A stretch of 64,000 nt of DNA, taken from contig NZ_VTRT01000001.1 in assembly GCF_008274585.1 (NCBI RefSeq), forward strand, positions 1,116,001-1,180,000. The letters run 5' to 3'. A model generated the notes under the pieces. It had not been told where the DNA came from. It did not search any database and worked only from the letters and a program-made list of their open reading frames with translations. Shown here one piece after another: positions 42,953 through 52,980 of this stretch (its first letter is position 1; each line of letters opens with the position of its first letter). Position numbers and translations under genes: made by a program. Source of the DNA: Pedobacter sp. BS3 (GTDB taxonomy: Bacteria; Bacteroidota; Bacteroidia; Sphingobacteriales; Sphingobacteriaceae).

Positions 42953-43957
42953 ATGAGAATTGCGGTATTATCGCCTGTAGCCTGGCGAACCCCTCCCCGG
43001 CATTATGGTCCCTGGGAACAAATAGCATCCAATATTACCGAAGGCCTGGTTAAAGCCGGGCTGGATGTAACCTTATTTGCTACTGCGGATGCTATCACCA
43101 GTGCCAGGCTGGACGCTGTTATACCCAAGGGATATGAAGAGGATAAAACCCAGGACGCTAAGGTAGCCGAATGCCTGCACATCAGTAACCTGATGGAAAA
43201 AGCAGCCGACTTTGACCTGATCCACAATAACTTTGACTTTCTGCCACTAACCTGGTCGCAGGTGATAAAAACACCGGTGCTTACCACCATTCACGGCTTT
43301 TCGTCAAAGCGCATTTTACCGGTTTACCAGAAATATAATAAACACACTTATTACGTTTCTATCAGCAATGCCGACCGCGATCCTTCATTAGACTATATTG
43401 CTACCGTTTATAACGGTTTGCGTATACAGGATTTTGTATTCAATGCACAACCGGACGACTATTTGCTGTTTTTCGGACGCATTCACCCGGATAAGGGCGC
43501 TGCCGAAGCTATACAAATAGCGTTAAAGAGCAAGCGAAGGCTCATTATGGCCGGGATTATACAGGACGAGGCTTATTTCAGAAACCACGTAGAGCCGCAT
43601 TTGGGAGGTTCGGTAGAATTTATCGGTCACGCCGGGCCTGAAATGCGCAATACCTTATTGGGCAACGCTGCTGCACTGCTCCATCCCATTAATTTTAACG
43701 AACCTTTCGGGATGAGCGTAGCCGAAGCCATGCTTTGCGGAACGCCTGTTATTGCATTTAACCGCGGCTCTATGCCCGAACTGATCCGGCACCGGAAAAC
43801 GGGGTTCCTGGTAACCAGCATTGACGAAGCTGTGCAGGCAGTAGCACAACTTGAAACCATCAACCGCAGCTATTGCCGCGAATGGGCCAGTACCATGTTC
43901 TCACAGGAAAAAATGGTAGCCGATTATATAGAGGTGTATAAAAAGATAGTGGGATAA
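42953..43957 (+). CDS. Glycosyltransferase family 4 protein
   Basis: This 334-residue GT-B enzyme begins with the acceptor domain (RIAVLSPVAWRTPPRHYGPW, GLVKAGLDVTLFATADA). The donor domain has LLFFGRIHPDKGAAEAIQIA and GHAGPEMRNTLLGNAAALLH. The sequence FNEPFGMSVAEAMLCGTPVI carries the ExFGxxxxE motif of GT4. It transfers a sugar from a nucleotide-sugar donor, with cytoplasmic or membrane-peripheral location. It lies 64 bases after the GT4-toroid gene, so the pair probably builds the same product. Confidence 0.93.
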   Translation: MRIAVLSPVAWRTPPRHYGPWEQIASNITEGLVKAGLDVTLFATADAITSARLDAVIPKGYEEDKTQDAKVAECLHISNLMEKAADFDLIHNNFDFLPLTWSQVIKTPVLTTIHGFSSKRILPVYQKYNKHTYYVSISNADRDPSLDYIATVYNGLRIQDFVFNAQPDDYLLFFGRIHPDKGAAEAIQIALKSKRRLIMAGIIQDEAYFRNHVEPHLGGSVEFIGHAGPEMRNTLLGNAAALLHPINFNEPFGMSVAEAMLCGTPVIAFNRGSMPELIRHRKTGFLVTSIDEAVQAVAQLETINRSYCREWASTMFSQEKMVADYIEVYKKIVG

Positions 43958-44419
43958 TGAACAAAAGAGTAAAGGCTTCGGTAGCGCTTATATCCGCTAA
44001 TTTAAAAAGTTTGTTTGCCGGGCATACCATATACACAAATAACCTGCCTCCCGCTTTAGGCGGAAGAGCAGGTACAATCAAGCCCACAATCCTAATCGTT
44101 CTTCATATTGTAGTTTATAAATAACAACAGCCTGCACGGGGATATCAATCAATCGCCCATTCAGGCTGCTAAAAAACAGAGAGCATATATTATCTAGAAA
44201 TAGTCTTCGGATGTATCATTAATCGCCACACACAAACTTAAATCTTGCTATCAAAGCTATCTTAAAGCAGAAGAATGGTTTATCCGTAAAATTGCTGATT
44301 TTACATCCGTATTTCTACGGAGGCAATCCCAATAACCTGTTTGTACATTTCGGAAGCAGCGTACTATTTTCACCTAAAAAAGAAAGCTATTATATTGTAC
44401 GCTGAAATGCCGGCCAATT
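43958..44419. other. 462-nt spacer with terminator-like hairpins
   Basis: No gene is seen. ACCTGC (44042-44047) and GCAGGT (44068-44073) enclose an inner CCGC/GCGG pairing, a stable hairpin about 85 nt after the GT4 stop and a likely end for that transcript. A second, looser pair (CAGCCTG 44128-44134, CAGGCTG 44162-44168) follows and is trailed by CTAAAAAAC. The remainder should hold the promoter of the histidine kinase gene, but no confident TTTG/TAnnTTTG pair was identified. Confidence 0.45.
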
Positions 44420-46348
44420 ATGCGCAGATATATCAGCTTAACGCTCCTTTGCATCACATGCTTATGCAGTGCCCAACCCAGGATAGACAGCCTTAAGAAA
44501 ATCCTGGCAAACGGCAATAAGGATTCCCGTATACCGGCATTACTTGAATTATGCTGGGAATACCGTTACAGCAAACCCGACACTGCACGGAAATACGGAT
44601 TTGAAGCACTGGAAGCGGCAATGCAGAAAAAAATGCCATCGTTTGAGGCCGAGGCGCTTCATAACCTGGCAATAACCTACGAAGCGCAGGGAAATTACCA
44701 GACCGCATTAAACTATAATTTCAGGGCATTAAAAATCAGGAAACTATTAGCCGATAGCATTAAAACAGCAAACACGCTTAATAATATTGGTATCTCTTAT
44801 GATGAGCTGGGAAATTTCACCCTGGCGCTTAAATATTATAATGAGGCCTACCAGATCTACAAAAAGCTCAACGACCGTGAAAAATTAGCCATGGTAACCA
44901 CCAATCTTGGTATTCTGTTTAAAGGACACGAAGATTTCAGACAAGCCATTGCCTATTATAAAGAGGCGTATGCTATATATAAGACCTTAAAAATGCCCCT
45001 GGAATCTGCGTTTACCGAAGCCAATCTCGGCTCGGGATATCACTACACCCATCAATACGATAGCTGCCTGTATTATTCCCTGAAAGCTGCCAAAGTGTTG
45101 AAAGAACAGCACATTCTCCAGTTTTTACCCGTTACCTACGCCAACGCCGGAATAGCGTATTTTGAGTTAGGAAATACCGCAAAAGCGTTAGAGCTGCTGC
45201 AATCAGCACTGACACAGCATGCCCGGTATGGAAATAAAAAAGAAATGTCTTTTTGTAACATACACCTGGCCCGCATCATGATGAAGCAAAAAAACAATGC
45301 TGCGGCACAGGCGTATTTAAAACAGGCCATCAGCCTGGGCGAACAAATTGGCGCCAGTAAACAGGTTATGGATGCCCAGTTGTTGTTAGCTGATGTCTAT
45401 CGCGATGAGAAGGATTTTGAGCGTGCCTATCAGGCGCAACAGGCTTATGGCTTTATTAAAGATTCTCTATTCAGGAAGGAAAAGACCAGGTTAATCACAG
45501 AGTTTCAAACAAAATACGAAACCGAGAAAAAGGAACAGCAGATCGTTTCACTCAACCAGCAAAATACCATACAGCAATTGAAGATCAGGCAGCGCACCGT
45601 CCTGTTGCTCATTGCTGTAGCCCTATTGTTAGCAGGCGCCATCATCACCTATTTATTGAATAACCGGCGTAAATTAAAAGCAGAGGCCCGCCTGCAGACC
45701 GAAATCAATAAACAACAGGAATTAACTACCAGGGCCGTACTTGATGCCGAAGAACGTGAACGGCGGCGCATTGCTACCGATTTGCACGATGGTGTCGGAC
45801 AGATCTTATCTGCCGCCCTGATGAACCTGAGCAGCTTATTTAAAAAGCTGGGGCTTAAAGGCGATGAAGAAACGCAGGCACAGCGCTCATTAAACCTGGT
45901 TACAGAAGGCTACAGTGAAATGCGCACCATCTCTCATCAAATGATGCCGAATGCCCTGCTCAAAGCCGGACTGGCCTCGGCTGTCAAGGACTTTTTAAAT
46001 CATATTGACGAAAACCAGATCAAGGTAAGTCTTGAAACCGTCGGTCTCACCAAACGCCTGGATGAACAGGTAGAAACCGTACTGTACCGTGTGATACAGG
46101 AAACCGTTAACAACGTGATCAAACATGCTTCGGCATCAAAGCTGACCGTTCAGATTATACACGATACCGACAGCACATCGGTAACCATTGAGGATAACGG
46201 CAAAGGTTTTGACAGCAGAAAGCTTGCCGGTAACGAGGGTATCGGCTTAAAGAATATACGTTCGCGGGTTGAATTGCTGAAAGGAATTGTTGATATCGAT
46301 TCGACACCTGGTAAAGGAACAATGGTAGCCATACATATACCGGCCTGA
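44420..46348 (+). CDS. TPR sensor histidine kinase (HisKA_3 type), copy 1
   Basis: This is a 642-residue protein with signal peptide (ISLTLLCITCLCSAQ). About 6-7 tetratricopeptide repeats follow (residues 60-370, such as EALHNLAITYEAQGNYQTAL). One transmembrane helix is at about 393-412 (VLLLIAVALLLAGAIITYLL). A cytoplasmic coiled segment precedes the H-box ERRRIATDLHDGVGQILSAA (phospho-acceptor H456). The HATPase has N-box ETVNNVIKHASASKL, DNGKGFD, and the G-box NEGIGLKNIRSRVELLKG. The kinase is of the NarX/DesK class, and its partner is very likely the LuxR-type regulator at 46623-47246. The C-terminal half is nearly copied in the gene at 47365. Confidence 0.94.
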   Translation: MRRYISLTLLCITCLCSAQPRIDSLKKILANGNKDSRIPALLELCWEYRYSKPDTARKYGFEALEAAMQKKMPSFEAEALHNLAITYEAQGNYQTALNYNFRALKIRKLLADSIKTANTLNNIGISYDELGNFTLALKYYNEAYQIYKKLNDREKLAMVTTNLGILFKGHEDFRQAIAYYKEAYAIYKTLKMPLESAFTEANLGSGYHYTHQYDSCLYYSLKAAKVLKEQHILQFLPVTYANAGIAYFELGNTAKALELLQSALTQHARYGNKKEMSFCNIHLARIMMKQKNNAAAQAYLKQAISLGEQIGASKQVMDAQLLLADVYRDEKDFERAYQAQQAYGFIKDSLFRKEKTRLITEFQTKYETEKKEQQIVSLNQQNTIQQLKIRQRTVLLLIAVALLLAGAIITYLLNNRRKLKAEARLQTEINKQQELTTRAVLDAEERERRRIATDLHDGVGQILSAALMNLSSLFKKLGLKGDEETQAQRSLNLVTEGYSEMRTISHQMMPNALLKAGLASAVKDFLNHIDENQIKVSLETVGLTKRLDEQVETVLYRVIQETVNNVIKHASASKLTVQIIHDTDSTSVTIEDNGKGFDSRKLAGNEGIGLKNIRSRVELLKGIVDIDSTPGKGTMVAIHIPA

Positions 46349-46622
46349 TGCTTGTACTTAAAGATCTATGAGATTTAATTTTGGTTGGTTTCTTCTTTTA
46401 AGATAAAATTGAGGACTTCGCCGTTTGAAAATCTCATTCATAGGTTTCCCGAGCACAAAAAACTAAGCTTACATCAGCGATACTTCTTTAAAGATAGCAA
46501 TCATGGGTAAATATAAGCCAGCGTACAAATATATTCGTATTACCTTTTTCATCCTAAAGTGTCGGGATTTTACGGCGCCCAACTTTTGAATTTTGAATTT
46601 TTACTTTTGACTTAACACTAAA

Positions 46623-47246
46623 TTACACCAGCTTATGGGTATAAGCATATTTAATAAGGCCGATGGTATTCACTGAATTGGTTTTGCGCATCAGGTTTTT
46701 ACGATGTGTTTCAACGGTACGTTCACTTATAAAAAGCCGGTCGGCTATTTCGCGACTGGTTAGCTCCTGCATCAGCAGCTTCAGCACTTCCAGTTCGCGT
46801 TCGGTAGGTGCACATTGCTCATCCGGAAATTCAGGTTTGTGAAACAGCGCCCGGCTTACCTCCTGGCTCCAGTACTGGCGATGGTTAAGAACCGAATCTA
46901 TGGCATGTAACAGCTCTTGTTGCGCATACTTTTTAAGCACATAAGCATCAACACCGGTCGCCATAATTTCGCGTACTATCTGCGGATCATCGTGCATGCT
47001 TAACATGATAATTTTCAGATCAGGGTGCATCTGCCTGGCCTTTTTTACCAGCGTGGCGCCGTCCATATCGGGCATGGAATAATCTGTTATCATTATATCA
47101 AACGTTTCACGTTTCAGGTTGGCCAGGGCAAAGTCTGCCGATTGCGACTTGGCGCACACGCATAAGTTTGGGTTTTCTTTCAATAAAGATTCAAGACCAT
47201 CAATCAGTATGGCATGATCATCAACCAACAGGATTTTTATTTTCAT
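46623..47246 (-). CDS. LuxR/NarL-family response regulator
   Basis: From the ATG at 47246 it is 207 residues (MKIKILLVDDH); an ATG two codons upstream is also possible. The receiver domain has the acidic pair DD, the phospho-acceptor Asp in IMITDYSMPDMDG (D55), and the conserved Lys in AYVLKKYAQQELL. The C-terminal LuxR helix-turn-helix is PTERELEVLKLLMQELTSRE with ADRLFISERTVETHRKNLMR. It probably takes phosphate from the flanking kinases and binds DNA. It lies between them on the opposite strand, so its promoter faces that of the second kinase. Confidence 0.94.
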   Translation of the reverse strand: MKIKILLVDDHAILIDGLESLLKENPNLCVCAKSQSADFALANLKRETFDIMITDYSMPDMDGATLVKKARQMHPDLKIIMLSMHDDPQIVREIMATGVDAYVLKKYAQQELLHAIDSVLNHRQYWSQEVSRALFHKPEFPDEQCAPTERELEVLKLLMQELTSREIADRLFISERTVETHRKNLMRKTNSVNTIGLIKYAYTHKLV

Positions 47247-47364
47247 ACACAAGAGCGAACGCCTTAAAAATACGTAAAAATTGGTATGTAAATCAATACG
47301 TTAGCCAATTAACTTACCCCCATACTAAGTTAAATCATTGTTCATAACAAACAAATTAACGCTT

Positions 47365-49281
47365 ATGCTCAAATCATTTACATTTATAAAAGGGGGTTAC
47401 TTGTGCATTGCCCTTTCTTTGATTATCTGTCCGGCATTTGCTCAACAGGATACCAAGGAGAGATTCGATAAAATTTACACACAGGCTGTTAAATATCTCC
47501 TGAAACCTGATTCGTTGATCAGGTATGCTAATGAAGCCTACCAGTTTGCAAAAAGCGAAAATTATGTATCAGGAGAAGCGCAATCACTCAAGTTAAAGGG
47601 AATTTATGAGCATCGCGTTAGCAATTTTGACCAGGCCATTCAATATTATCAGCAATCGTTAGCCATTTTTGAAGATTTGCATATTCCGCTTGAAATTGGT
47701 AAAGTCAACCTGAATATTGCTACTTCATATAGCAGCAAATATGATTTTGTAAAGAGCATACAATACGGGCTAAAGGCGTTGAAAATATTCGAACAGCTAA
47801 ATGACCTGAACGGCCAGGGACGTGTACTAAATTTGCTGGGTATTTGTTCATCGGCACAGAAAGATTACAGAAGTGCCGTTAACTATTTTATCCAGTACAA
47901 TAAACTTGTTAAACAAGCCCGCGACACGGTTGAGATTGCAACAAGCTACAACAATATTGGTACAACCTATCAATCGTTATCGAAACCAGATTCGGCCATA
48001 TACTACCTTAAACTTGCCGCATATCTGCATAATAAGGTTAACAATCTAAACGGCTTAGGTGCGGTGTACGAAAATATTGGCGCTCTCTATGAGTCAAAAA
48101 AAGATTTACAGAATGCCATTGTTTATCACAAAAAAAGTATGGATGCCTACAAACGCTTTGGCAACCGGAAATTTCTAAGCCATAGTTATTATAACTTAGG
48201 CGTTGCTTACAAGCAGCTAAAAGATACCGTGAAGGCAGAGCAATGGTTTGACAAAGCACTTGACCTGGCCGAAAAGGTTGGAGAAAAACAGATCATTCAG
48301 GAGACCTACGCCCGGCTTTCTGAGCTTCATGCCAACAGAGACCAGTATAAAGCGGCGTACGAAAATCTCAAATTATCTGTACATAGTCGTGATTCTATTC
48401 TCACTAACAGCAAAATGCAGATTATTGAAGATTTAAAAACGAAATACGAAACCGGGAAAAAGGAGCAGCAGATCGTTTCGCTCAACCAGCAAAACACCAT
48501 ACAGCAACTAAAGATCAGGCAGCGCACCATTCTGCTGCTCATTGCTGTAGCACTGCTGTTAGCCGGTGTGCTGGTTGCCTACCTGTTCAACAACTGGCGT
48601 AAATTAAAGACCGAAGCTCACCTGCAGGCCGAGATCAACAAACAGCAGGAGCTGGCTACAAAGGCTTTGCTTGATGCAGAAGAACGTGAACGGCGACGCA
48701 TTGCTACCGATCTGCACGATGGTATAGGGCAAATTTTGTCGGCTGCGCTAATGAATATGAATGGGTTGTTTAAAAAGCTGAACCTTAAAGGCGATGAAGA
48801 ATTACAGGCCCAACGCTTGCTGAGCCTGGTGACAGAAGGTTACGATGAAATGCGCACCATTTCTCATCAAATGATGCCGAACGCCCTGCTCAAAGCAGGA
48901 TTAGCCTCGGCTGTAAAGGATTTTTTAAATCATATTGACGAAAACCAGATCAAGGTAAGTCTTGAAACCATCGGTCTTACCCAACGCCTGGACGAGCAGG
49001 TAGAAACGGTGCTTTACCGCATTATACAAGAAACGGTTAACAATGTGATCAAGCATGCCTCGGCATCAAAATTAACGGTTCAGATCATAAACGATACTGA
49101 CGGCATATCGGTAACCGTTGAAGATAACGGCAATGGGTTTGACAGCAGGAAGTTTACCGGCAACGAAGGCATCGGTCTAAAAAATATACATTCGCGGGTT
49201 GAATTGCTTAAGGGGATTATCGATATTGATTCGGCTCCCGGTAAAGGAACTTTGGTAGCCATACATATACCGTTAAAATAA
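47365..49281 (+). CDS. TPR sensor histidine kinase (HisKA_3 type), copy 2
   Basis: The ATG at 47365 gives 638 residues with a good signal peptide (FIKGGYLCIALSLIICPAFAQ); a TTG start at 47338 is possible but less likely. Several TPRs fill the periplasmic part (QYYQQSLAIFEDLHIPLEIG). One transmembrane helix is followed by the H-box ERRRIATDLHDGIGQILSAA (H451) and an HATPase with ETVNNVIKHASASKL and NEGIGLKNIHSRVELLKG. The region from just before the membrane helix to the end is very similar to copy 1, even in DNA, while the TPR parts differ. The two kinases thus have different inputs and probably the same output regulator. Confidence 0.93.
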   Translation: MLKSFTFIKGGYLCIALSLIICPAFAQQDTKERFDKIYTQAVKYLLKPDSLIRYANEAYQFAKSENYVSGEAQSLKLKGIYEHRVSNFDQAIQYYQQSLAIFEDLHIPLEIGKVNLNIATSYSSKYDFVKSIQYGLKALKIFEQLNDLNGQGRVLNLLGICSSAQKDYRSAVNYFIQYNKLVKQARDTVEIATSYNNIGTTYQSLSKPDSAIYYLKLAAYLHNKVNNLNGLGAVYENIGALYESKKDLQNAIVYHKKSMDAYKRFGNRKFLSHSYYNLGVAYKQLKDTVKAEQWFDKALDLAEKVGEKQIIQETYARLSELHANRDQYKAAYENLKLSVHSRDSILTNSKMQIIEDLKTKYETGKKEQQIVSLNQQNTIQQLKIRQRTILLLIAVALLLAGVLVAYLFNNWRKLKTEAHLQAEINKQQELATKALLDAEERERRRIATDLHDGIGQILSAALMNMNGLFKKLNLKGDEELQAQRLLSLVTEGYDEMRTISHQMMPNALLKAGLASAVKDFLNHIDENQIKVSLETIGLTQRLDEQVETVLYRIIQETVNNVIKHASASKLTVQIINDTDGISVTVEDNGNGFDSRKFTGNEGIGLKNIHSRVELLKGIIDIDSAPGKGTLVAIHIPLK

Positions 49282-49282
49282 T

Positions 49283-49320
49283 AAGCCGGTTTATACTCCA
49301 TTCAGCATACAAACCGGCTT
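49283..49320. terminator. Bidirectional terminator between histidine kinase 2 and the small secreted protein
   Basis: AAGCCGGTTT (49283-49292) and AAACCGGCTT (49311-49320) are a perfect 10-bp inverted repeat right after the kinase stop. A TATAATAAAT tail follows on one side and TTAT on the other. It lies between convergent genes, as expected of a shared terminator. Confidence 0.65.
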
Positions 49321-49336
49321 TATAATAAATATGGTT

Positions 49337-49753
49337 TTATAAAATCTGCGAAAGCACACTCAATGCAGCATCTGTGCTGGTGCTTTTAGCCGATGATTTC
49401 AGCCCTAACAAATTAGCATACTGGTTAACTGTTAAAATGGTTTTCAGGTTAGACAGCAGCTTGCTTTTTGAACCGGCCAGCTTAGTGGCGTAAGCTGCAG
49501 CGTTAGTGGTTGCCAGCGATGCGATGCTCGATTTTTCGTTCAAAAACGATGTTACCGCCGATAATGAGCTGCTCTCCTGTTTGCTGTTTAAATTCAGCTT
49601 GGTATCTAAGGCCGATACAATTTGCGATGCTGATGCCGTAACCGCGTTAGTGGCTGCCGTTTTACCGGCAGATTTAACCGTGCTTAACAGCGATTGTGAA
49701 TACCCCATGGCCGCAATGCAAGCCAGGGCAATGGTGAAGACTACTTTTTTCAT
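49337..49753 (-). CDS. Small secreted Ala/Ser-rich protein of unknown function
   Basis: This 138-residue protein has a clear signal peptide (MKKVVFTIALACIAAMGYSQ). The mature part is rich in Ala, Ser, Thr and Leu (KSAGKTAATNAVTASASQIV), looks helical and has no cysteines. It ends SKLLSNLKTILTVNQYANLL, which recalls short helical repeats of other secreted Bacteroidota proteins. No family was recognised. Clean codon structure and the signal peptide support a real gene. Confidence 0.75.
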   Translation of the reverse strand: MKKVVFTIALACIAAMGYSQSLLSTVKSAGKTAATNAVTASASQIVSALDTKLNLNSKQESSSLSAVTSFLNEKSSIASLATTNAAAYATKLAGSKSKLLSNLKTILTVNQYANLLGLKSSAKSTSTDAALSVLSQIL

Positions 49754-49857
49754 TTTATTGTATTGTTTGTTTTTAGTTGTTTGAAATTTGAATTTTAGTT
49801 CTGGTATTGGACATTGGAACGGTCAACGTACAACCTAAAACTTATAACTTAAAAACC

Positions 49858-52800
49858 TTAGTTCTCCGTTGTTTCCTGCAATTCATCTTCCTTTTGCTGC
49901 CTGCCCAGTTTAATCACAGGCTTTTCCTGCGTTCCGGTGATCTTCATGGGGATACCAAATATTCCAAAAGGAGGGAGGCCCAGCCTGAAACCGATGTTCA
50001 TCCGGCCGTCAAGGCTTACCTGACCTTCAAACCGGGGCCTGAAACCCGCAATCTTCATCCGGGTACGTTCAATGGTCATCACATTATTGCTGATGCTCGT
50101 TTTAATATCCACCTGCGATACACTGGGGTCATTCAAACTTTCGCTGGAAGTTTTACGGGCAATACTGTTCATCAGCTTAAAACCTTTAAAGCGAATGTTA
50201 TTTAGGCTTAATGTTCCGTTACCTTTCAGGCTGGGCAGTACAGGGAACATGTTTTCATCCAGTTTACCTTCCAGCTTATAGTTTAGCGAAACCGTTCCGT
50301 AAGCATCTTTAGCCGCCGAAGCCATTTCCCTGAACAGCTTTATCTGCTGATACGCCTTCTGAATATCAAAGTTCTCCGCTTTTACATCATACGTAAAGTT
50401 CGCTTTACGCGGATTTACCGGTGCATACGAAGCATTCATATTCACCGTGGTTCCAATAACGTTAAAGCCGGTATTCTTTAAAAACAGTTGCCCATCTTTT
50501 ACTTCCGCCTCGCCCTTGAAATTATCCAGGTTCAAATCATCATAACGGACACGTTTTACCGCAGCGGACAGGTTAACATCCAGGTTATCCGGAATAAGCA
50601 CCACACCGACAGCCTGTTGGGGGGCAGGCGCTGCCGACGATGAAACCGGTGCGTAAGCCATAAACTCGTTTATATCCAGCTTATCGCTGCTCAATTTGAA
50701 ATCACCTTTTAACGGTTCCCCCTCGCGGGTAAGGTAATTAAGCATATTGGATAGTTGCCCGTCCATGTTAAATGCCGTTTTACCGTATTGGGCGGTAAAG
50801 CTTTTAAACAGCATTTTCTCGCGGTAAAACACAAATCGACCGCTCCTGATCAGGAATGCCTGCGGGAAAAGGTCGCTGCTCACGGCCATGTCCTTAATCT
50901 CCAGCATCCCTTTGTTATCCAGCTTCTGGTACTGGCCGCTGGCAGCATCGCTTTGACGACCTTTTAAAGCCAGGTTGGTTTTAATTTTACCTGCCAGATC
51001 ATAGCCGGAAACACCAAATATCTTATACAGCTTGGCTAAATCGACGCTGCCTTTTGATTTGATATCATAACGCAGATTGTTAAAATCTTCCAGGTTTGCT
51101 TTAAGCAGGAAAGGTTCCTGGGAAACCTTAAAGGAAACCGGCAGAATTTCAATCCTCAAATCTTTGTACGAGCCTTTGCTACTAGTAACCCGTGTCAATA
51201 AATCAATATTATTCAGCGGAATAGGATAAGCGTCGGTTTTAAAATGTCCGTTTTTCAACGCAAGCTCGGTAACCGTAACCGGGAAGATATGCTTCTTAGG
51301 CTCATACGTTCCGTTAGCAACCGCGTTTACCGTTAGCTTGCCGCCCAGTTCAATCCCGTTTAACGGATAAAATTTGGCAATATCCTGTAAATCAAATACC
51401 GATTTAAGGTCGGCATTTACGGTAAATTTATTAAGGTCTTTAACCTTGATATAGCCTTTCAGGTAATTATCAAGCAGGTTTACGTTGATGTTGGTAAGCT
51501 CGGCAGTGGTATTCTTATAATTGCTGTCTGCGCAGGATGCGTTGATATCAAAGCTGATATTCTTTAAGGCTTCCGGCAAAGCGGTGTACTTAAAATAGCC
51601 GTCGCTTACCCTGCTTTTCAGCGTGAAAGCCGGGATACTGGCAATTACAGTATCTACCTGCCGGATACCGCTTTTTCTTATCGCGGTAGCATATTTTCCT
51701 TTGGCGCTGAAATCCAGGTGCAACAAACCCCTGAAATCAAAATCCGGTAAGCCGAGGGCCTGGTCAAGTTCAGCCAGGTTAAGCTGCGTTTGTACCTTAC
51801 TATCAACCGTGCAGGGATTTAAGCCGTTCAGCTTCAGTGAGCCGTCAAAATAATCTTTCCCGATATTAAAGTGCACCTTATTCACTGCCAGATCCAGTTT
51901 TTGTGGATCAAGCCCCGGAACATTAGCCTTCATTTCCAATGCCAGATTCTCCAGCGGGAAAGGGGCCTTTTCATGTTGTATAAAGCCATCCTGTATGCTT
52001 AGTCCGAAAGCTGCATCCGGCATTTTTTGATCTTCGGCATTGTATTGCCCGTTTAAGGTCAGTGTTAAACTTCCGGTTCCCTTCAGCTTTGTACCGGCGA
52101 CATAGCGCAGATAATCCGGCGGCAATGCGCTGATGAAATCAGCCAGTGCAACCTGCCTACTGCTTACACTGAAAGACATATCATAGCCGCTTTTCAGAAA
52201 GGCGAACTTCCCGGTAAAGGTTAAAGGCAGATCATTGATCTTCAAATCGTTTTTCTCAAAAATAAAGCTCAGCGAATGGGTATTGATCCGGGTAACCAGC
52301 CGGGCATCTATCTTTTTGTTTTTAAGGTATTGCTGATCGCCATAAGCAAAATCCAGCGAATCAACACGGGCATGGGTTTGCAGCGTGAACACAGCGTTCA
52401 TTAAATCGCCTTTGCCCTGGTAATTAAATCCTTTCGCGTCAATCATCATCGGTAAAGAACGGTCATGATAAACCAGGTGACTGTTGCTGATCTTTATCAG
52501 CTCAATACCCAACGATACACTGGTAGTATCCATCGTTTCAGTGCTGTCTGCCGGCGATGATGATTTATAAATATTGTAATTAGCCGCTCCAAGGCTATCC
52601 GTCTGGATATTGATCAGGGCATTATCTACGTAAAATTTATTGATACTGATTTTATCGCCAAAAGCAGACCACACGTTAACGCCCAATGCGATTTCGCCGG
52701 CATTCAACAGGTTTTCTTTCTCAAACGGTGCAGAACCTTTTAAATCAACCTGATAGAGTGTAACGGTCAGGTAGGGAAAATGCTTAAAAAATGATAAGTT

Positions 52801-52980
52801 AACATCTTTAAATGCAACTGTGCCGTTAATGTTGGCATTGGCCCATTCGGTTACTTTGCCGTTAATGGTTTTTGATAAAAATAATGGAAGAACGGCCAGA
52901 AGAACAACTATACCGAGTATACTAAAGCCTGTAATTTTAGCTATCCTGATAAACAGGTTGCCAGAGCGTTGCGTTTTCAA
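49858..52980 (-). CDS. AsmA-family (AsmA-like C-terminal) protein
   Basis: This 1040-residue protein has one N-terminal membrane segment (ITGFSILGIVVLLAVLPLFL) followed by a long beta-rich periplasmic part. The start KTINGKVTEWANANINGTVA and FKDVNLSFFKHFPYLTVTLY are typical AsmA/TamB-like sequence. The C-terminal AsmA_2-like region has NFDIQKAYQQIKLFREMASA and SQVDIKTSISNNVMTIERTR. AsmA-like proteins form long hydrophobic grooves and are thought to move phospholipid between membranes or affect outer-membrane assembly. The charged tail (KLGRQQKEDELQETTEN) is probably disordered. Confidence 0.9.
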   Translation of the reverse strand: MKTQRSGNLFIRIAKITGFSILGIVVLLAVLPLFLSKTINGKVTEWANANINGTVAFKDVNLSFFKHFPYLTVTLYQVDLKGSAPFEKENLLNAGEIALGVNVWSAFGDKISINKFYVDNALINIQTDSLGAANYNIYKSSSPADSTETMDTTSVSLGIELIKISNSHLVYHDRSLPMMIDAKGFNYQGKGDLMNAVFTLQTHARVDSLDFAYGDQQYLKNKKIDARLVTRINTHSLSFIFEKNDLKINDLPLTFTGKFAFLKSGYDMSFSVSSRQVALADFISALPPDYLRYVAGTKLKGTGSLTLTLNGQYNAEDQKMPDAAFGLSIQDGFIQHEKAPFPLENLALEMKANVPGLDPQKLDLAVNKVHFNIGKDYFDGSLKLNGLNPCTVDSKVQTQLNLAELDQALGLPDFDFRGLLHLDFSAKGKYATAIRKSGIRQVDTVIASIPAFTLKSRVSDGYFKYTALPEALKNISFDINASCADSNYKNTTAELTNINVNLLDNYLKGYIKVKDLNKFTVNADLKSVFDLQDIAKFYPLNGIELGGKLTVNAVANGTYEPKKHIFPVTVTELALKNGHFKTDAYPIPLNNIDLLTRVTSSKGSYKDLRIEILPVSFKVSQEPFLLKANLEDFNNLRYDIKSKGSVDLAKLYKIFGVSGYDLAGKIKTNLALKGRQSDAASGQYQKLDNKGMLEIKDMAVSSDLFPQAFLIRSGRFVFYREKMLFKSFTAQYGKTAFNMDGQLSNMLNYLTREGEPLKGDFKLSSDKLDINEFMAYAPVSSSAAPAPQQAVGVVLIPDNLDVNLSAAVKRVRYDDLNLDNFKGEAEVKDGQLFLKNTGFNVIGTTVNMNASYAPVNPRKANFTYDVKAENFDIQKAYQQIKLFREMASAAKDAYGTVSLNYKLEGKLDENMFPVLPSLKGNGTLSLNNIRFKGFKLMNSIARKTSSESLNDPSVSQVDIKTSISNNVMTIERTRMKIAGFRPRFEGQVSLDGRMNIGFRLGLPPFGIFGIPMKITGTQEKPVIKLGRQQKEDELQETTEN

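Noticed and set aside
47338-47364. TTG start for the second histidine kinase
   Set aside because: The ATG at 47365 gives a cleaner signal peptide and the extra residues look like spacer.
44420-49281. The two histidine kinase genes as an assembly duplication
   Set aside because: Their TPR halves differ strongly and the kinase halves have many scattered differences.
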